A stretch of 64,000 nucleotides of DNA from Petaurus breviceps papuanus (GCA_028583685.1 JAMXIF010001253.1:80776339-80840338), one strand, 5' to 3'; positions 1 through 12,572 are shown, counted from the first letter of the stretch. A program made the numbers and translations. The notes: generated by a model from the letters alone, not told the origin.

Positions 1-815
1 TCAAATGTGATTCAAAAAGACTAGAGTGACCAAGGATAGACCTAATCATTTTAGGTGCTTGGATATTATTTAACAAAATAAATATTAATGGTATGAAAGA
101 GTTAAAGCTTTCCTCAAAAACATTTATCTTAAACTATAGTATGTAAAATATAAGCTTTTATAAACAAAGAATATTGAAGAATTCTCATTTATATTTTTAT
201 GGGTGAAAATTATTTGTGTTACATATTACAGTTCTTGTCTAAGGGAAACAACTCAGGAACCAAGGAAACAATCCACTTCTGTGACTTTGTATATCCCATT
301 CTCCATATACCATGAATGATCTACCCTCATTTTCCATCTGTTGAAATATTCCACTTCCTTCAAGGACCAGACCAGTTGACATTCATGAAGCCTTATCTCT
401 TTCCTCCAGCTACAAATGACTTCTCCTTCTTCAGAAGTCCCATTCCACTCTCAAAGGGCATTGCTTATTTATTGTTATATTGTAAAGAAAGACAAAAGGA
501 GCTTTCTTTCTTTTTCCCTTTTCCCTTTCCTTCCCTTCCCTTCCCATAGTGTGTTATACCCTTCTCTGTGCTCTGCCAAAAGGAATATAAATTTTGATTG
601 AGGAAACCTTGTAAGATCTTGTGGTGAAAGAAGTATTTTTTTTCTTAAGGACAATGCTTTAAAACCACATCACTTAGCTTCTCATTGATTAGCCAGCAAT
701 AGCTTCCAATGCAACTCTCATTGGTCATTGTTTGGGTTCTGATGGCTCAGTTAAGTGCAAATAGCAATTGTTTCTATTCTGATCAGAAACCTTAAGTAAA
801 AAAGGCCAATCTGGT
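1..815. other. No recognised gene or repeat
   Basis: AT-rich sequence with only short chance frames. It contains a pyrimidine tract at about 505-546 (runs of CCCTTT and CCCTTCC), which produces a spurious Phe/Pro/Ser-rich open frame. I recognise no repeat family here. The stretch just before 816 is the left flank of a HAL1-type element. Confidence 0.5.
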
Positions 816-1534
816 GGGGGGAGGGGGTTGAGTCAAGGTGGCAGAGTAGTAAAAGGGCTTCCGTGAGGTGCCCACTCCCACCTCCTCCAATTCATGTAAA
901 AAATTACTCTGGACAAACTTTGGAGCTACAGAACCCACAAAATGACAGAGAGAACCTAACCTCCCGCTGAAGACAGCCCAGCAGGCTGGCAAGAAGTGGC
1001 CTGCATAGCACTCTGGGAGCCCAGCCCAGCAAAGCTTGAGCTGGAGGTTTTAGCCTCAGGGAGGCCTGACCAGTCACCAGCTGCAGGGACTTCAAATCAC
1101 CAGTAGCTGTGGTGGTTTCCAGAATTATCAACCCATAGATAAAGACAAAGTGAGAGGTCAGTGTAGACTTTGCAGGAATAGGGAATTTGGGAGTGCGGTC
1201 CGGCCTTTGCCCCCGGGCCAGAAATAGTTGAGGCTCCACGGGTGGGCAGTCGCCCACCATGTGGCTGTTTCAAAGCTCCAGGCCTGTGGATCATAGGGGG
1301 ACCAAGCAACCAGTCTAAGGGGTAATCGTGCTTGCTTTAACCTGCTTGGATCTGGATTGCTATTTAGGGTGGGATGCAGAATGAGTTTGCCAGAGCATGT
1401 GAAGGCTTCAAAGAGGGCACCTAACATAGCTCCAGCAGCTATGAAAACCCCAGTGATTGGGATAAAGCTCCCCTTCCTGGTAGCAAAGTTCTACTGTGGC
1501 AAAAGGCTCAAAAGCCAAGTAATTGAGTGGCAAC

Positions 1535-2586
1535 ATGGGCAAGCAACGGAAGCAAAGCAAGCACAGCAATCTGACATTAGACTCCTATTTGGGGAACAAA
1601 CAAGATAAAAGCATGGAACAGGAGGAAGACATTGAAGTCAGAACTCCTGCATCAAAAGCTTGTAAAAAAAAATATGAGCTGGTTACAGGCCATAGGGGAC
1701 CTTAAGAAGGATTTTGAAAACCAAATTAGAGAAGTGGAGGGAAAGTTTGGAAGAGAAATGAGGATGATGCAAGAAAATTATGAAATGAGAGTCAACAAAC
1801 CTGACTGAAGAAAATAACACCCTAAAAAATTGACTAACCCAGATGACAAAAGAGGCTCAAAAAGCCAATGAGGAGAAGAATGCCTTAAAAAGCTGAATTT
1901 GCCAGATGGAAAAAGAATCTCAAAAGCTCACTGAAGAGAATCATTCCTTCAGAATTAGATTGGAGCAAATGGAAGTTAGTGACTTTATGAGAAATCAAGA
2001 TGCTATTAAACAAATCCAAACAAATGAAAAAAATAGAAGGCAATGTGAAATATCTCATAGGAAAAATGACTGATATTTAAAAATTATTGGACTACCTGAA
2101 AGCCATGATCAAAAAAAGAAGCTAGAAATCATCCTTCAAGAAATTCTCAGGGAAAATTGCCCTGATGTTTTAGAACCAGAGGGCACAATAGAGGTTGAAA
2201 GAATACACCAATCACCTACTAAAAAAGATCCCAAAAAGAAAACTCCTAGGAATATAATAGGCAGGTTCCAATATTCCTAGATCACGGAGAAAATATTAAA
2301 AGCAGCCAAGAAGAAACAATTTGAATATTGTGGAAACAAAATTAGGATAACACAGGATCTAGCAGCTTCTACATTGCGGGACTGAAAAGCTTGAAATATG
2401 ATATTCTGGAGGTCAAAGGAGCTGGGATTAAAACCAAGAATCACCTACCCAGCAAAACCGAGTATCATGTTTCAGGGGAAAATATGGTCACTCAATGAAA
2501 TAGAGAACTTTCAAGCATCCTTGATTAAAAAACCAGAGTTGAATAAAAAATTTGACATTCAGATATAAGAAGCAAGAGAAGCATGA
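1535..2586 (+). pseudogene. L1/HAL1 ORF1 protein remnant
   Basis: Remnant of the RNA-binding ORF1 protein of L1-type LINEs. It starts MGKQRKQSKHS after a leader ATG and ends EAREA-stop. In order it has a basic, acidic-patched N terminus, a long Lys/Glu/Gln-rich coiled-coil section, an RNA-recognition section (related to DNLKIIGLPE in the better copy) and a C-terminal domain with KKQFEYCGNKIRITQDLAAS. Intact length would be about 350 residues. The frame is lost repeatedly: the N-terminal frame stops after about 60 codons, in-frame stops follow in the coiled coil, and part of the RNA-recognition region (LENRSRRD) is deleted near 2070. No function is expected. Confidence 0.8.
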
Positions 2587-2716
2587 GAAGGTAAACAGGG
2601 AAAAGAATCATAAGGAATTTGTCAAAGTTGAACCATTTACATTCCTACATGATAAAACGAAAATTGTAACTTATGAAATTTTTCTCAGTTTGAGGACAGT
2701 TAAAGGGAATAGAAAT

Positions 2717-2850
2717 GTGTATGTGTATATATATATTACACACACACACATATGTATATGTATGCACACATATATAAATCTATATAAGAGCGTATATGGG
2801 CATATGAATACATATGTGATTATATGTATATATACAGGTATACATAGACA
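2717..2850. repeat. TA/CA-rich microsatellite inside HAL1 copy 1
   Basis: Mixed TG, TA and CA dinucleotide runs directly after ORF1. The other type-A HAL1 copies carry TA/TG tracts at the same position (about 15205-15300 and 48735-48815), so the seed of the microsatellite was already in the source element. Confidence 0.7.
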
Positions 2851-3681
2851 GAGGGGCGCAGGACCAATTATAAGGTAGGGATGATACTTAAAAGGTGAAA
2901 TTAAGAGGTGAGAGAGGCATATAATGAGAGGAGATGGGTAGAGACAGAATGGGATAAATTATCTCATATAGAAGAGGCAAGGGAAAACTGTTACAATGGA
3001 GGGGAAGAACAGGAAGGCAAAAGGAAATGAGTCAAACTTATTCTCATTTAATTTGGCTTAGGGAGGGAATGACATACACACTAAATAGGGTATCTCACCC
3101 TCCAGGAGAGTAGGGAGTAAGGAGATGAGAGGGGGGATGATGGAGTAGAAGGCAGATTGGTGGGGAGGTAGGTTGAAAGCACAGACTTTTGAAAAGGGAC
3201 AGGGTCAAAGTAGAGAGTAGAACAAGTGGGGGAATGGGATTGGATGGAGGGAAATATAGTCAGTCTTTCACAACATATCCACTATGGAAATGTTTTGCAT
3301 AGCTACACATGTACAACCTATATTGAATTGCTTTTCTTCCCAGTGAGGGTGGGTGATGATGGAGGAAGGGAAAGAATCTGGAATTCAAAGTTTTAAAATC
3401 AAATGTTTAAATATATATATTTATTATTATTATCATTATTATTATTACTATTTTGCGTGTAACTGGGAAATGAGATATACGGGCACTGGTGCATAGAGAT
3501 CCACCGTGCCCTACTGGAAAGTCGGTGTGGGGATGGGGGAAGATATGGGAGAGAGCAGATTGGGGGAGGGAATATTCAGTGGGAATATTTTGGGATGATG
3601 GGTAGGGGAAAATGGGAAGAAAATTTGTAAGTCAAAATCTTATGGAAATGAATGATATAAACTTAAAAATAATGCCAGTCT

Positions 3682-3955
3682 CTGCCTCATTTCTTACCTA
3701 GCTTTAATCACTGAACGGGTTTTGCCTAACTCAAAGTGAGAAACTAGAAAGACCTTAGCTTAAAAGGGCCAAGGTATACCACTGTATCCTGGGTCTGATC
3801 CATATCTGGCCACTGGATCCAGATGGCTCCAGAGGAGAAAGTGAGGCCGCTGACTTTGCACAGCCTTCCCTCACTTAAATCAAGTTCACTTGCATGTCAT
3901 GATATCACTGCCTGATACCATGGTCTTCTTTGAGAACAAAGGATAAACAACATCA
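3682..3955 (+). mobile_element. Mar-type SINE or LINE 3'-end fragment
   Basis: I recognise this as a common marsupial interspersed repeat: it has a GGATCCAGATGGCTCCAG block, a CAGCCTTCCCTCACTTAA block and a 3' tail TCTTCTTTGAGAACAAAGGA followed by AACAAC. The tail resembles the 3' end of the LINE on the minus strand at 31.2 kb, which suggests that LINE as its partner. The family name is from memory and uncertain. Confidence 0.6.
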
Positions 3956-3984
3956 GATTGTAACTTTGATCTGTGCCAAGTCAG

Positions 3985-4192
3985 GAAGAGTCATCTTCTT
4001 GAGTTCAAATCAGGTTTCAGATACTTGTTAGCTATGTCCTTGTGCCAGTCACTTAATCCTCTTTGCCTCAGTTTCCTCATCTGTAAAATTAACTGGAGAA
4101 AGAAATGTCAAACTACTGGAGTATCTGTATCAAAAAATCTGAAATGGGGTTATAAAAAGTCAGACACAACTGAAAAAAAAGACTAAACAATA
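3985..4192 (+). mobile_element. MIR/CORE-type SINE with RTE-like tail
   Basis: Contains the MIR-like block CTCAGTTTCCTCATCTGTAA, then GGGGTTATAAAAAGTCAGACACAACTGAAA. That last motif is the 3' tail shared with RTE (BovB-like) LINEs and seen in several marsupial SINEs. The head is degraded. Confidence 0.7.
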
Positions 4193-4263
4193 AATATGGT
4201 AATGGCTGATTGGTCCTATTTAAAAAGTGTACTTTACCTCTTTGTTGACAGTTTATGCCTTGC

Positions 4264-6136
4264 TGTAATGGCAAGCAAAGAAGTACTTAGTGCCTTGTTT
4301 CAGCTACTTAAGTATTTACCACCTTGTTTGAGTTCAAGTGACTTTGAGCCTTGCCCTGATTATGCCAAGTCTTTGTTAAGAAACAGAACTTGTGAACCCC
4401 ATAGTGTGAGGAACTTACTGATGCAACAGGAAGGGTCAGAACAGGGAGGAGATAGTGACCATATATAAGGAGAAGGTCAAGCTAGAAAAGAGCAGAATTG
4501 AGAAGGGGAACTTTGTGGTGGCCAGGCACTCTGTCTGTTCTGTATTGTAATGGTGATGGGATTTGAAGATCTTCTATGCCCCTTGTATTGGCAAGCTAAC
4601 AGGTACTTAGCACTTAGTTTCAAATTCATAATTGTGTCAAGTATTAAGACCCAGAACTTGAGAAGCCTGCAGTGGGATGAACTTGCTGATGTAGCAGGAA
4701 GGGGTGGGGCAGGGAAGAGCTTATAATGTATATAAGGAGAGACCCAAGCTGGAAAGGAAAGAGATTTTGAGAATAGAACTTGTGGTGGTAGAACTTCTTC
4801 TGAGAGCCAGTCAGAACTTCTGCTAAGGACCTGTGCTGAGAACTGCCAGAAGCCAGAACTGCTGGGAATGAGCAGTGTGGAGGCTGCACAAGGTACAGTG
4901 GGTAAGGAGAAGAGGATCTTTGCCTGAGGGAGCCTGTTTTGTTTTTAATGCTTGAGAATGTGAGTGTTCACTGCATTAACTATGTGTACCAACTTCGTGG
5001 CTACTGTAATGACTTTGACTTTTTGGTTTGGGGACTTGGCTTTATGATATTTGAATAAATGCCATTGCTCTGTCCTCCATATGGAGAGCCTGTTACATTT
5101 GTGATTCACAACTATACCAGCATATTTATAGTCATCAAGGGCATTGTGAATATTGCATTGTTTGTGTTGATTTTTGTTTGTGACACTTTCTACAGAAGCC
5201 CTGGGACCTTACTGAAAGCCCTGGAAGAGGATTTTCTTGTTGTCTGTTTACAGAAGTCCTGTAGGACATTTTTGGAGACTCTGAGACTATACTGACAATT
5301 GGTTTTGAGTTCTCAGACCTTGTTTGTGGGTTTTGTTGAGTTCTCAGACCTGGTATGTGGGTCTGTGTTGATTTCATAGGCAGACAGTGAATTGACAATG
5401 GTGCCAGCAATATGCATGAATGTTATTGTGACTCTGTTAAACTCTGTCTTCCTAGAAACAAAAACTGTGAAAGACTTGAGGTGGACTGGACACTGTGAAC
5501 TTCAATATGGAAGACAAAGAGCTGGATGAGGAGCTGAGAGCTCCCTACTTGTGAATCTAGGTGACTACTGGATAGATTCAGGCAGAAGCCAGACCTGTGG
5601 AAGTGGAACCATGGAATTTGGGAGCCAACCTCGAGTCAGGATGAAAAGACCACTCCTTGGGTACTTGGTGCTAAATGAGAAGATCATGATTTACTGTGGT
5701 CTAGGGGTGGGAGAACTCTGTACTTTGTACCTCTTAAGGATGACTGAATTAAGGATGATTGGAAACTAATCTCTAATCAAGAAGAAAGAAGACTTTTTGA
5801 CTGAGATTAAGACAGTAAGATCTAGTGGTGGAGAACTTTGAACTTTGTACTCTGTGTCCCTTAAGGAGGCTTGCTCCTTAAGGATGACTGAGTTAAGGAC
5901 TTACCGGATGGTATCTTTTACTTAAAACTGTATGGCCACTTTGGTGAAAAGTACGTGGCTACTTTAGTGATAAGCTGTTATCTCATAACATTGTGAATGC
6001 TATACTTTGGTTTCTGTGAATATTTTGCTTTAATTTACTGCTGAATAAATAGAGAGTTCACTATACTATGTGATCAAAGCCTTAGAGCTATCCACAGCAG
6101 CAGTCCTCTGGAAAGCTGCTTATGCTTGGCTTTACA
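4264..6136 (+). mobile_element. LTR of an endogenous retrovirus-like element, copy 1 (carries an inserted LTR)
   Basis: Starts TGTAATGGCAAGC and ends GGCTTTACA, the same ends as the LTRs at 23627 and 32729. A TATATAAGGAG promoter-like box lies near 4461. Without the insert at about 4546-5155 it is about 1.26 kb, in line with its relatives. No internal coding part is present, so it is a solo LTR or fragment. The flanks show no matching short duplication. Fossil. Confidence 0.7.
4546..5155 (+). mobile_element. Second, related LTR inserted in the first
   Basis: Its first ~250 bases match the 5' (U3-like) part of the surrounding LTR family, including TATATAAGGAG near 4730. Its remaining part is different and has a possible polyadenylation signal (TTGAATAAATGCC near 5050). 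TATTG occurs at both edges (4543-4547 and 5151-5155), a possible 5-bp duplication, though exact ends are uncertain. Fossil. Confidence 0.5.
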
Positions 6137-6625
6137 CATGAATATGAATTATCATTATTAGGATAATTGTTATAATCCAGTTTGGTGAAGTGCTAATAAA
6201 AAGTCCCAGCCAATCAAAGGGAAGATGAGAGGATTGGGGAGGTAGAGGATCCTGGGTAGAGTTCTTCCATTAACAAAAATGAATGTCTGAATATTATAAG
6301 CACAACATCAGTTAAATGCATGTCATGAGCATTAAGTATATCACAAATTCATTCCCACACATTACTCCTTTCACCAATAAAAATCACCAATCCTCCATGC
6401 CTTAGTAGGCTGCATTTTTGAGTGGTTGTGGCCCCAAAATTTAAGCACTTGGTATCCAACTTCTGGAAATGAATCTCTGTCTGTTTAGTTAAGCTAAACA
6501 GGACACACCTAGTCCATTACAAGGCCCATATACTCGAAAGTTTTCCAGCTTGGTAGGACTTTCAGAGAGTATATTCAGAGTCACTTTCACAGCAGAATGA
6601 GAACTCAGAATTTGAATGGGAGATA
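6137..6625. other. No recognised feature
   Basis: AT-rich, no recognisable repeat or gene. Confidence 0.4.
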
Positions 6626-6628
6626 TTT

Positions 6629-6790
6629 CATTCAATAAACATTTATTAAATACCTACTATGTGTAAGGAACTCAACAGGGTGCTAGGGACACAAAGACAA
6701 AAAGGTGAAAACTAACAAAAGGAAAAAAAAAAGTTCTGTAATCACAAGGAGTTTACATTCCCCTGGGTATTAAACTAACAAATGTTTGTT
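6629..6790 (-). mobile_element. L2 LINE 3'-end fragment
   Basis: Plus strand reads TTCAATAAACATTTATTAAATACCTACTATGTG and continues to a GGAGTTTACATTC block, the reverse complement of the L2 3' end. Confidence 0.8.
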
Positions 6791-7911
6791 GAATTGGTGT
6801 TGATTAAATTTATAGGCGAGGCAGAATCAAATGGTCTGTATTAAGATATTAAGTGACTTTACCTGCTGGTTTGAAATTTTGCTTCTCTTTTGACCACAGA
6901 AACATTGTCCTAGATCATTAAAATACACAACAGCACTTAGTAGCATAAAAGCTCAATTGTATCCATATCCAGTTCTTTAAAAAAAAAAAAAAGAAATATG
7001 ATAATTTCCCCCTGAATTCATGAACTTGTTATAAGTGGTGTAGAAAAAATATTATACTTTGACTTGACTCAGAGCACCTTTTAAAATTAAAGACAACTAA
7101 TATTTTGACACACTGTAATTTTTCAAGCTAAGGATTTGCATTATACTCATTTTTCAAAGTGTTTACGTAAAATATGTTATTTCCCTGGCACCCCTTCCCT
7201 TTTAGACTGCTTAATATCAAAAATCTTGAAAGAGCATTAATGTCACTTTGCAATCCACCTGTGCCTAGGAACTGTGGGGCTTGTTTACTACAAAGTTTGA
7301 ACATTATTTCATTCTCAAGCAATAAGGATTTCCTCAAGACTTCATGCAGTCGATCTGTAGCCAAAATAATACGTTATTTTGGATTATGGCTTATAATTAT
7401 TTCTGAACTGGAACAAAACCTGTGAAAGGCACATTGCTAAAACCTGGGGTCATGTTCCCCCCATGGCCTATAACCTAAGACTTGAATTGCTTATTTAAGA
7501 TGAAATATCAGCTGCTTAAGAATGCTTTCTGCTTGTCCAGATTGAAAGGCTGTTGCCGTCACATCCTAGGATGCTGGCATTTTCTCTTGAATCTTTGATG
7601 AATGGTTTTTAAGGAAGGAAAGTTTATTTTATTTTTTCCCTTTCCCAAAATACTATATTGGTTTATTCTGTTTGCTTTCAGTATTTAATAATGATCCTCC
7701 TTTAGAAAAGTCTGCCTACCCTTTAAAGCACTGAAAACACTTTTCTACAGAAGAATATAGGAAGTAGGAGAAAATCATCTCATTATATATGCATCACTAG
7801 TCTTACATAGACTGCTGGGGACTCCAAAATAGTGTCATAAGCACCAATGATTATGTTTCTCTCTCCATATATTTGGCTAGTTTCTATTGGGTGGCTACTA
7901 ATAAATGACTC

Positions 7912-7912
<1 letters not shown>
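6791..7912. other. No recognised feature
   Basis: AT-rich with a short A run at about 6979. Overlapping ~80-codon frames at 7128-7425 on both strands have no recognisable motif and look like chance. Confidence 0.4.
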
Positions 7913-7913
<1 letters not shown>

Positions 7914-7963
<50 letters not shown>

Positions 7964-7975
7964 TCTCTCTCTCTT
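7914..7975. repeat. (CT)n microsatellite
   Basis: Almost pure CT dinucleotide run of about 60 bases with one small interruption near 7961. Confidence 0.97.
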
Positions 7976-8033
7976 CCCCACTAGGTATATATGTGCACAG
8001 TAGACCATAAAACCAATACCTGAGGTATAATAC

Positions 8034-8037
<4 letters not shown>

Positions 8038-8078
<41 letters not shown>
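8038..8078. repeat. (TA)n microsatellite
   Basis: Pure TA repeat of about 40 bases, 60 bases after the CT tract. Confidence 0.97.
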
Positions 8079-8081
<3 letters not shown>

Positions 8082-8544
8082 TGAGCATTCTGACAAAGGA
8101 TATTAAGGAATGAGGTGGATATTTCATGAAAGAAATAGGACATTGTTTGTTGTTAAAAGGTCTTGAATTTCTCCAATTTGTAGTTTCTCTAGTCAAATAA
8201 TTTACCTTTTATGGAATCTGTTGATTCTACCAGACTTAAAAAGCAGCATTATAAGATAAAAAATCGTCAGCCATTAAGTGACTTAGTCACTATGTAGATG
8301 TGTTCCAGTCATTTACTAGCTATGCTGCCTGCAATCTGAACATCTCCTTCCCCCTCCAACCAACTCAGACTCTGTTCCTGGAACTCTGGGCTCTGACAGT
8401 TATTCTTTTAACTTATTTTGCCTAAAACCAGGCCATCACACCATTTCTCAGGCATTTCCAAACCATGCTGCTATGAATATTCCCCAACCATAACCCTCCC
8501 ATCTCCCCTTATGTGTTGTCAGCTCCCACCAGAAAATCACTTCC

Positions 8545-8631
8545 TAAAAGCAAACTTGCTTACCTGTCTTTGAATCCTGATCATTTAACATAGTCCATGG
8601 TATATAGTAAGCACTTATTAAATACAGTTTC
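8545..8631 (+). mobile_element. L2 LINE 3'-end fragment, split by a SINE
   Basis: Reads TATAGTAAGCACTTATTAAATACAG, the L2 3' end. The dimeric SINE sits in it, and the fragment resumes at 8941 after the target-site duplication. The 8080-8545 interval has nothing I recognise. Confidence 0.6.
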
Positions 8632-8954
8632 TTTTCTTTTTTTTTTTAAAGCAATCAGGGTTAAGTAACTTGCTCAAGATTACAAGGCCAGTTATTTCTG
8701 GGTGTGGTGCTGAGTATCTGAGGCCGGGATTTGATCCAGGTCATCCCGACACTGGAGCCGGTGCTCTTACTCGCTGAGCCACCTGGCCGCCCCTAAGCAA
8801 TTGGGGTTAAGTAACTTGCTCAAGATTACACAGCCAGGTGTTTCTGGGTGGGTGCTGAGTGTCTGAGCCCGGGATTCGATCTCCAGGTCTTCTCAACACT
8901 GGAGCCGGTGCTCTTACTCGCTGTGCTACCTGGCCGCCTCTTAAATACAGTTTC
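8618..8954 (-). mobile_element. Dimeric tRNA-type (WSINE1-like) SINE with perfect TSD
   Basis: On the plus strand: a poly-T stretch, a first SINE body (about 8654-8794), then a second body (about 8795-8938) without its own poly-T, each ending in an ACCTGGCCGCC-type head. The whole unit is bounded by one perfect 14-bp TSD, TTAAATACAGTTTC (8618-8631 and 8941-8954). The single TSD and single tail indicate insertion as a dimer. CpG-containing sites (GCCGGTGC, ACTCGCTG, GGCCGCC) survive, which suggests youth. The bodies resemble the monomer at 39554-39711. The WSINE1 name is from memory. Confidence 0.85.
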
Positions 8955-9023
8955 CATTCATCCATTCATTCAGCTATAAAAACACCCTGGGGCAGATGTT
9001 GCACATAGATACAAATACGTGAT

Positions 9024-9715
<692 letters not shown>

Positions 9716-9955
9716 TGGGGAAAAAATGTTAAATTAAATTAAATTTAAATTTAAATACTCTAGGATATCTGGTGCATGTCTATAGAGAGTGATAGATGAC
9801 TATATCTATAGGTAATCACCAAAGCTTTGGCAGCAAGAATAGAACAGCCTAGGGAGGCAAAGGTAGAGCCAGTGTGACCCAGAGTCAGCTCAATACAATG
9901 TGATAACAGGTTACAGAATTAGAATTGAAAGCTACCTCAGAGGTCATCTAATATT
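9716..9955. other. AT-rich flank, start of a MIR-like stretch
   Basis: TTAAATTAAATTTAAATTT-type simple sequence near 9730-9760. From about 9915 a worn MIR-like block (CTCAGAGGTCATCTA) appears. Confidence 0.4.
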
Positions 9956-10100
9956 AATCCCTCCTTTAAGACATCAGTCAGCAAGTCCTTAGTCATTACT
10001 TACTATGTACCAGACACTGTACTAAGGACTGGAAATACCAACAGAAGCAAAAAGAAAGACAGCCCTTTACCTCAAGCTTACATTATTCTAGGGCAAGACT
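9956..10100 (-). mobile_element. L2 LINE 3'-end fragment
   Basis: Plus strand has TTACTTACTATGTACCAGACACTGTACTAAGGACTGG followed by CTCAAGCTTACATTATTCT, the reverse complement of the L2 3' end. Confidence 0.75.
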
Positions 10101-10249
10101 GTTACATAAATCGTAGTCAAAAAGTGGGGAAGGGGAAAGGCTGAAGGAGAGGAGTACTCCCATAGGACAGAGAATGAAAGATAGATGACCTTTATCCATA
10201 TTTCTCAAGAGATACTAACCCATGTTTGCATATAATTTGGCTCAATTAC

Positions 10250-10400
10250 TCTTTTTTTGGGGGGGAAGGCAATCAGGGTTAAGTGACCTGGCCAGAGTCA
10301 CACTTGCTCAGGAGGTAAGTGTCTGAGGCCAAAATTGAACTTATGTTCTCCTGACTCCTGGGCCAGTGTTCTACCCACTTCATCACCTAGTTGACCCTAA
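10250..10400 (-). mobile_element. Old tRNA-type SINE, antisense
   Basis: Plus strand has a T/G-rich tail, GGCAATCAGGGTTAAGTGACC, GGTAAGTGTCTGAGGCC, and a CTACCCACTTCATCACCTAG head. It is more diverged than the SINEs at 8.6 and 39.6 kb. Confidence 0.75.
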
Positions 10401-10433
10401 AATACTCCTGAGTCAGTCCAAATTGAAAACTGG

Positions 10434-10690
10434 CAACTAGATGGTACAGTGGACAGAGCACCTGGAGTCAGGACAATATGAATTCAAATATGACCTCAGA
10501 CACTTAGTAGTTGTGTGACCCTGGGCAAGTCATTCAACCTCTACCTCAATTTCCTCAACTGTAAAATGAAGATAATAACAACACCTACCTCACAGGGCTG
10601 TTGTGAGTATCAAACAAGATAATATTTGTAAATTATATTTACAATTACAAATGCACCTTGCATATAATAGGTGCTATGTGAATGTTACTT
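10434..10690 (+). mobile_element. MON1/Ther-type SINE
   Basis: Head CAACTAGATGGTACAGTGGACAGAG, body CTCAGACACTTAGTAGTTGTGTGACCCTGGGCAAGTCA, then TCAACTGTAAAATGAAGATAAT and a GGTGCTATGTGAATG tail, the usual order of a tRNA-headed CORE SINE. Confidence 0.85.
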
Positions 10691-11900
10691 ATGGTTATTC
10701 CTAACAAACAGTATTACCTGCACCTTAGAATTCCCACTGACTTCACAAGGGAATTTTATAAAGAGGATGAGATAAACTTAATTAGGAATGGGACACCCTT
10801 GAGCTTATTGGGAAATTAACATATATGTAGATTGCAGTAAATTTAAGTAAATGAAGATCTGCCACATAAGACACAAGGTCTACTGACTGCATACGAACTA
10901 TTCTGAATGAAGTGCCAACTATTGCTTGTCCTCTCTGAACCAATCCAGGAAACAGCAATGTTTGTTCACAGTTGTAATGTCAAAAAGAACCCCCCTTTTT
11001 AGATGATAATGTCTTTGTGCCCCAGTGCCACTTTGGCACATTGACTTCTGAAGTGCCTTCAGAGGGAGTTCCATGCACAGCAAGATCAGGTCCCAAATGT
11101 TGGATCACATCTTGGCAGACTGCCTTAGTTTGTTCATCAAAGTTGTGTTTTTGTTTTTTTTCTTTGATTTTGTATTTGTTTTAGTTTATAATGGTTTTTA
11201 AGCATTCATTTCTATTCCCTAGAGCCCTTCTTTTTCTCCTTGGCACACCCTTTTCTCTTAATTAAAGCTTGTTGGTTTTGGAATAGGCCCTGCCCAGATA
11301 AACACACTGTAAAAGACAACTATTGAAGATGAATGCCAATGAAGGAAGACATGAGAAAATTTGGGTTGCTTTGTGGTCTAACACTGGGCCAAAAGACTAG
11401 TGAACTTGGCCTACATTTTTCTTCTTCAGTCCTCCCAGGGAGCTGGCCTTTTATGCATCCTTGTGAAGAATATGTAATCGCTTCCTGTCTAAAGAAAGCT
11501 AATCAGATCAGTGTGATAATACATTTATGCAAGCACTGAAAGCTTGGATGATGGAAAGAGACATAGTCTCAGTTTTATCATTAAGTAGATATAATTTTAG
11601 AATACAATCCTACTGAGATTCAACTTTTGTGATATCTAAAATGAGGAAGCTGGACCACAATGATTCTAGAGTGGATCTGAAATCTAGCATTCAAATACAT
11701 TCAGTGTCTTTATGCTATTTTGTCTTCTCAAAATCAATTTACTTAAAAAGAAAGACTTTAAACTAGGTTTCTCAGGTGCCAAACTTATGGAAAGAACAAT
11801 AAGGGTGTGTGTATGTTTGTGGAAGACAAGTCAATTCCCTGGAATCCTTTAATTAAGTACTGTCACAGTACCTAAGGAGAAAACAAACCATAGTTAAAAT
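10691..11900. other. No recognised gene or repeat
   Basis: Unique-looking AT-rich sequence. A 68-codon frame at 11333-11539 has no recognisable motif. A T-rich patch lies at 11145-11190. This is the left flank of the large nested insertion. Confidence 0.4.
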
Positions 11901-11910
11901 TAAACTGGGA

Positions 11911-12572
11911 ACAAAAACTGCTGGGAAAACTGAAAAAGTCATCTAACAGATACTAGTCATAGATCAACCTCTCACCTCATATACAAATATAAACTAAAAA
12001 TGGGTACATGATTTTGCTATTATGCGTGATATAAAGCAAATGAGTAGAAATAGAAGAAACTACCTGTCAGATCTATGGATAAGGGAATAGCATAACCAAA
12101 CTAGAAATGGGGAGATTTACAGGAAGTGAAATAGATCATTTGAATATGTAAATTTTTTGTTTTGCACAAAGAAAACATTATAGCTAAAATTAGAAGAAAA
12201 GCAGGAAATTGGGAAAAATATTTGCAGTAAGTTTCTCTGATACAGAGCTCATTTCTCAAATATATAAGGAATTGAGCCAAATTCATAAGAATAAGAGCCA
12301 TTTACCAACTGATAAATGGTCAAGGGATATGAACAGGCAGTTTTCAGAAGAAGAAATCAAAACTATCAATATAACTATCAAAACTCTAAATCGCACACAC
12401 ACAAAATTAGAGACATACAAATTGATTAAGATGACAGAAAAGGAAGATGATAAATTTTGGAAAACAGGTAAACTCATACCTTCTTCTTGGCACTATGAAC
12501 TAGTCAAACCATTCTGAAAGGCAATTTGGATCTATGAACCCAACACTATAAAGCTGTTCATACACTTTGACC
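11911..12572 (+). pseudogene. L1 ORF2 C-terminal remnant
   Basis: Translates in pieces to the C-terminal region of L1 ORF2 protein. Recognisable motifs are ISQIYKELSQIHKNKSH and DKWSRDMNRQFSEEEIK (frame 12209-12517), matching LISKIYKELSQIYKN and the following section in the L1 at 19-22 kb. Upstream, AACTGCTGGGAAAACTG corresponds to the LLGKTE stretch of ORF2. Endonuclease and reverse transcriptase domains are absent because of 5' truncation. The frame ends at a HAL1 insertion. Confidence 0.85.

Larger units (their letters stand above)
816..3675 (+). mobile_element. HAL1-type (half-L1) retroelement, copy 1
   Basis: Order of parts: an L1-type 5' leader beginning near GAGTCAAGGTGGCAGAG, a broken ORF1 (1535-2586), a TA/CA-rich spot at about 2717-2850, then a purine-rich 3'UTR of about 0.8 kb ending near 3675. 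No reverse transcriptase or endonuclease sequence lies between ORF1 and the 3' end. Two other copies in this window (13268-16137 and 46855-49680) have the same ORF1-to-3'UTR junction, so the lack of ORF2 belongs to the family and is not a private deletion. This is the layout of half-L1 (HAL1) elements, which depend on L1 enzymes in trans. I found only a weak target-site match (a GCCA-containing stretch on both flanks). Confidence 0.75.

Noticed and set aside
316-549. 77-codon frame ending in Phe/Pro/Ser repeats
   Set aside because: Produced by a pyrimidine tract (CCCTTT). No motif.
7898-8196. Frames coding for Arg/Glu and Ile/Tyr dipeptide repeats, also at 17.7-18.1 kb and 45.6-45.9 kb
   Set aside because: Translations of CT and TA microsatellites.
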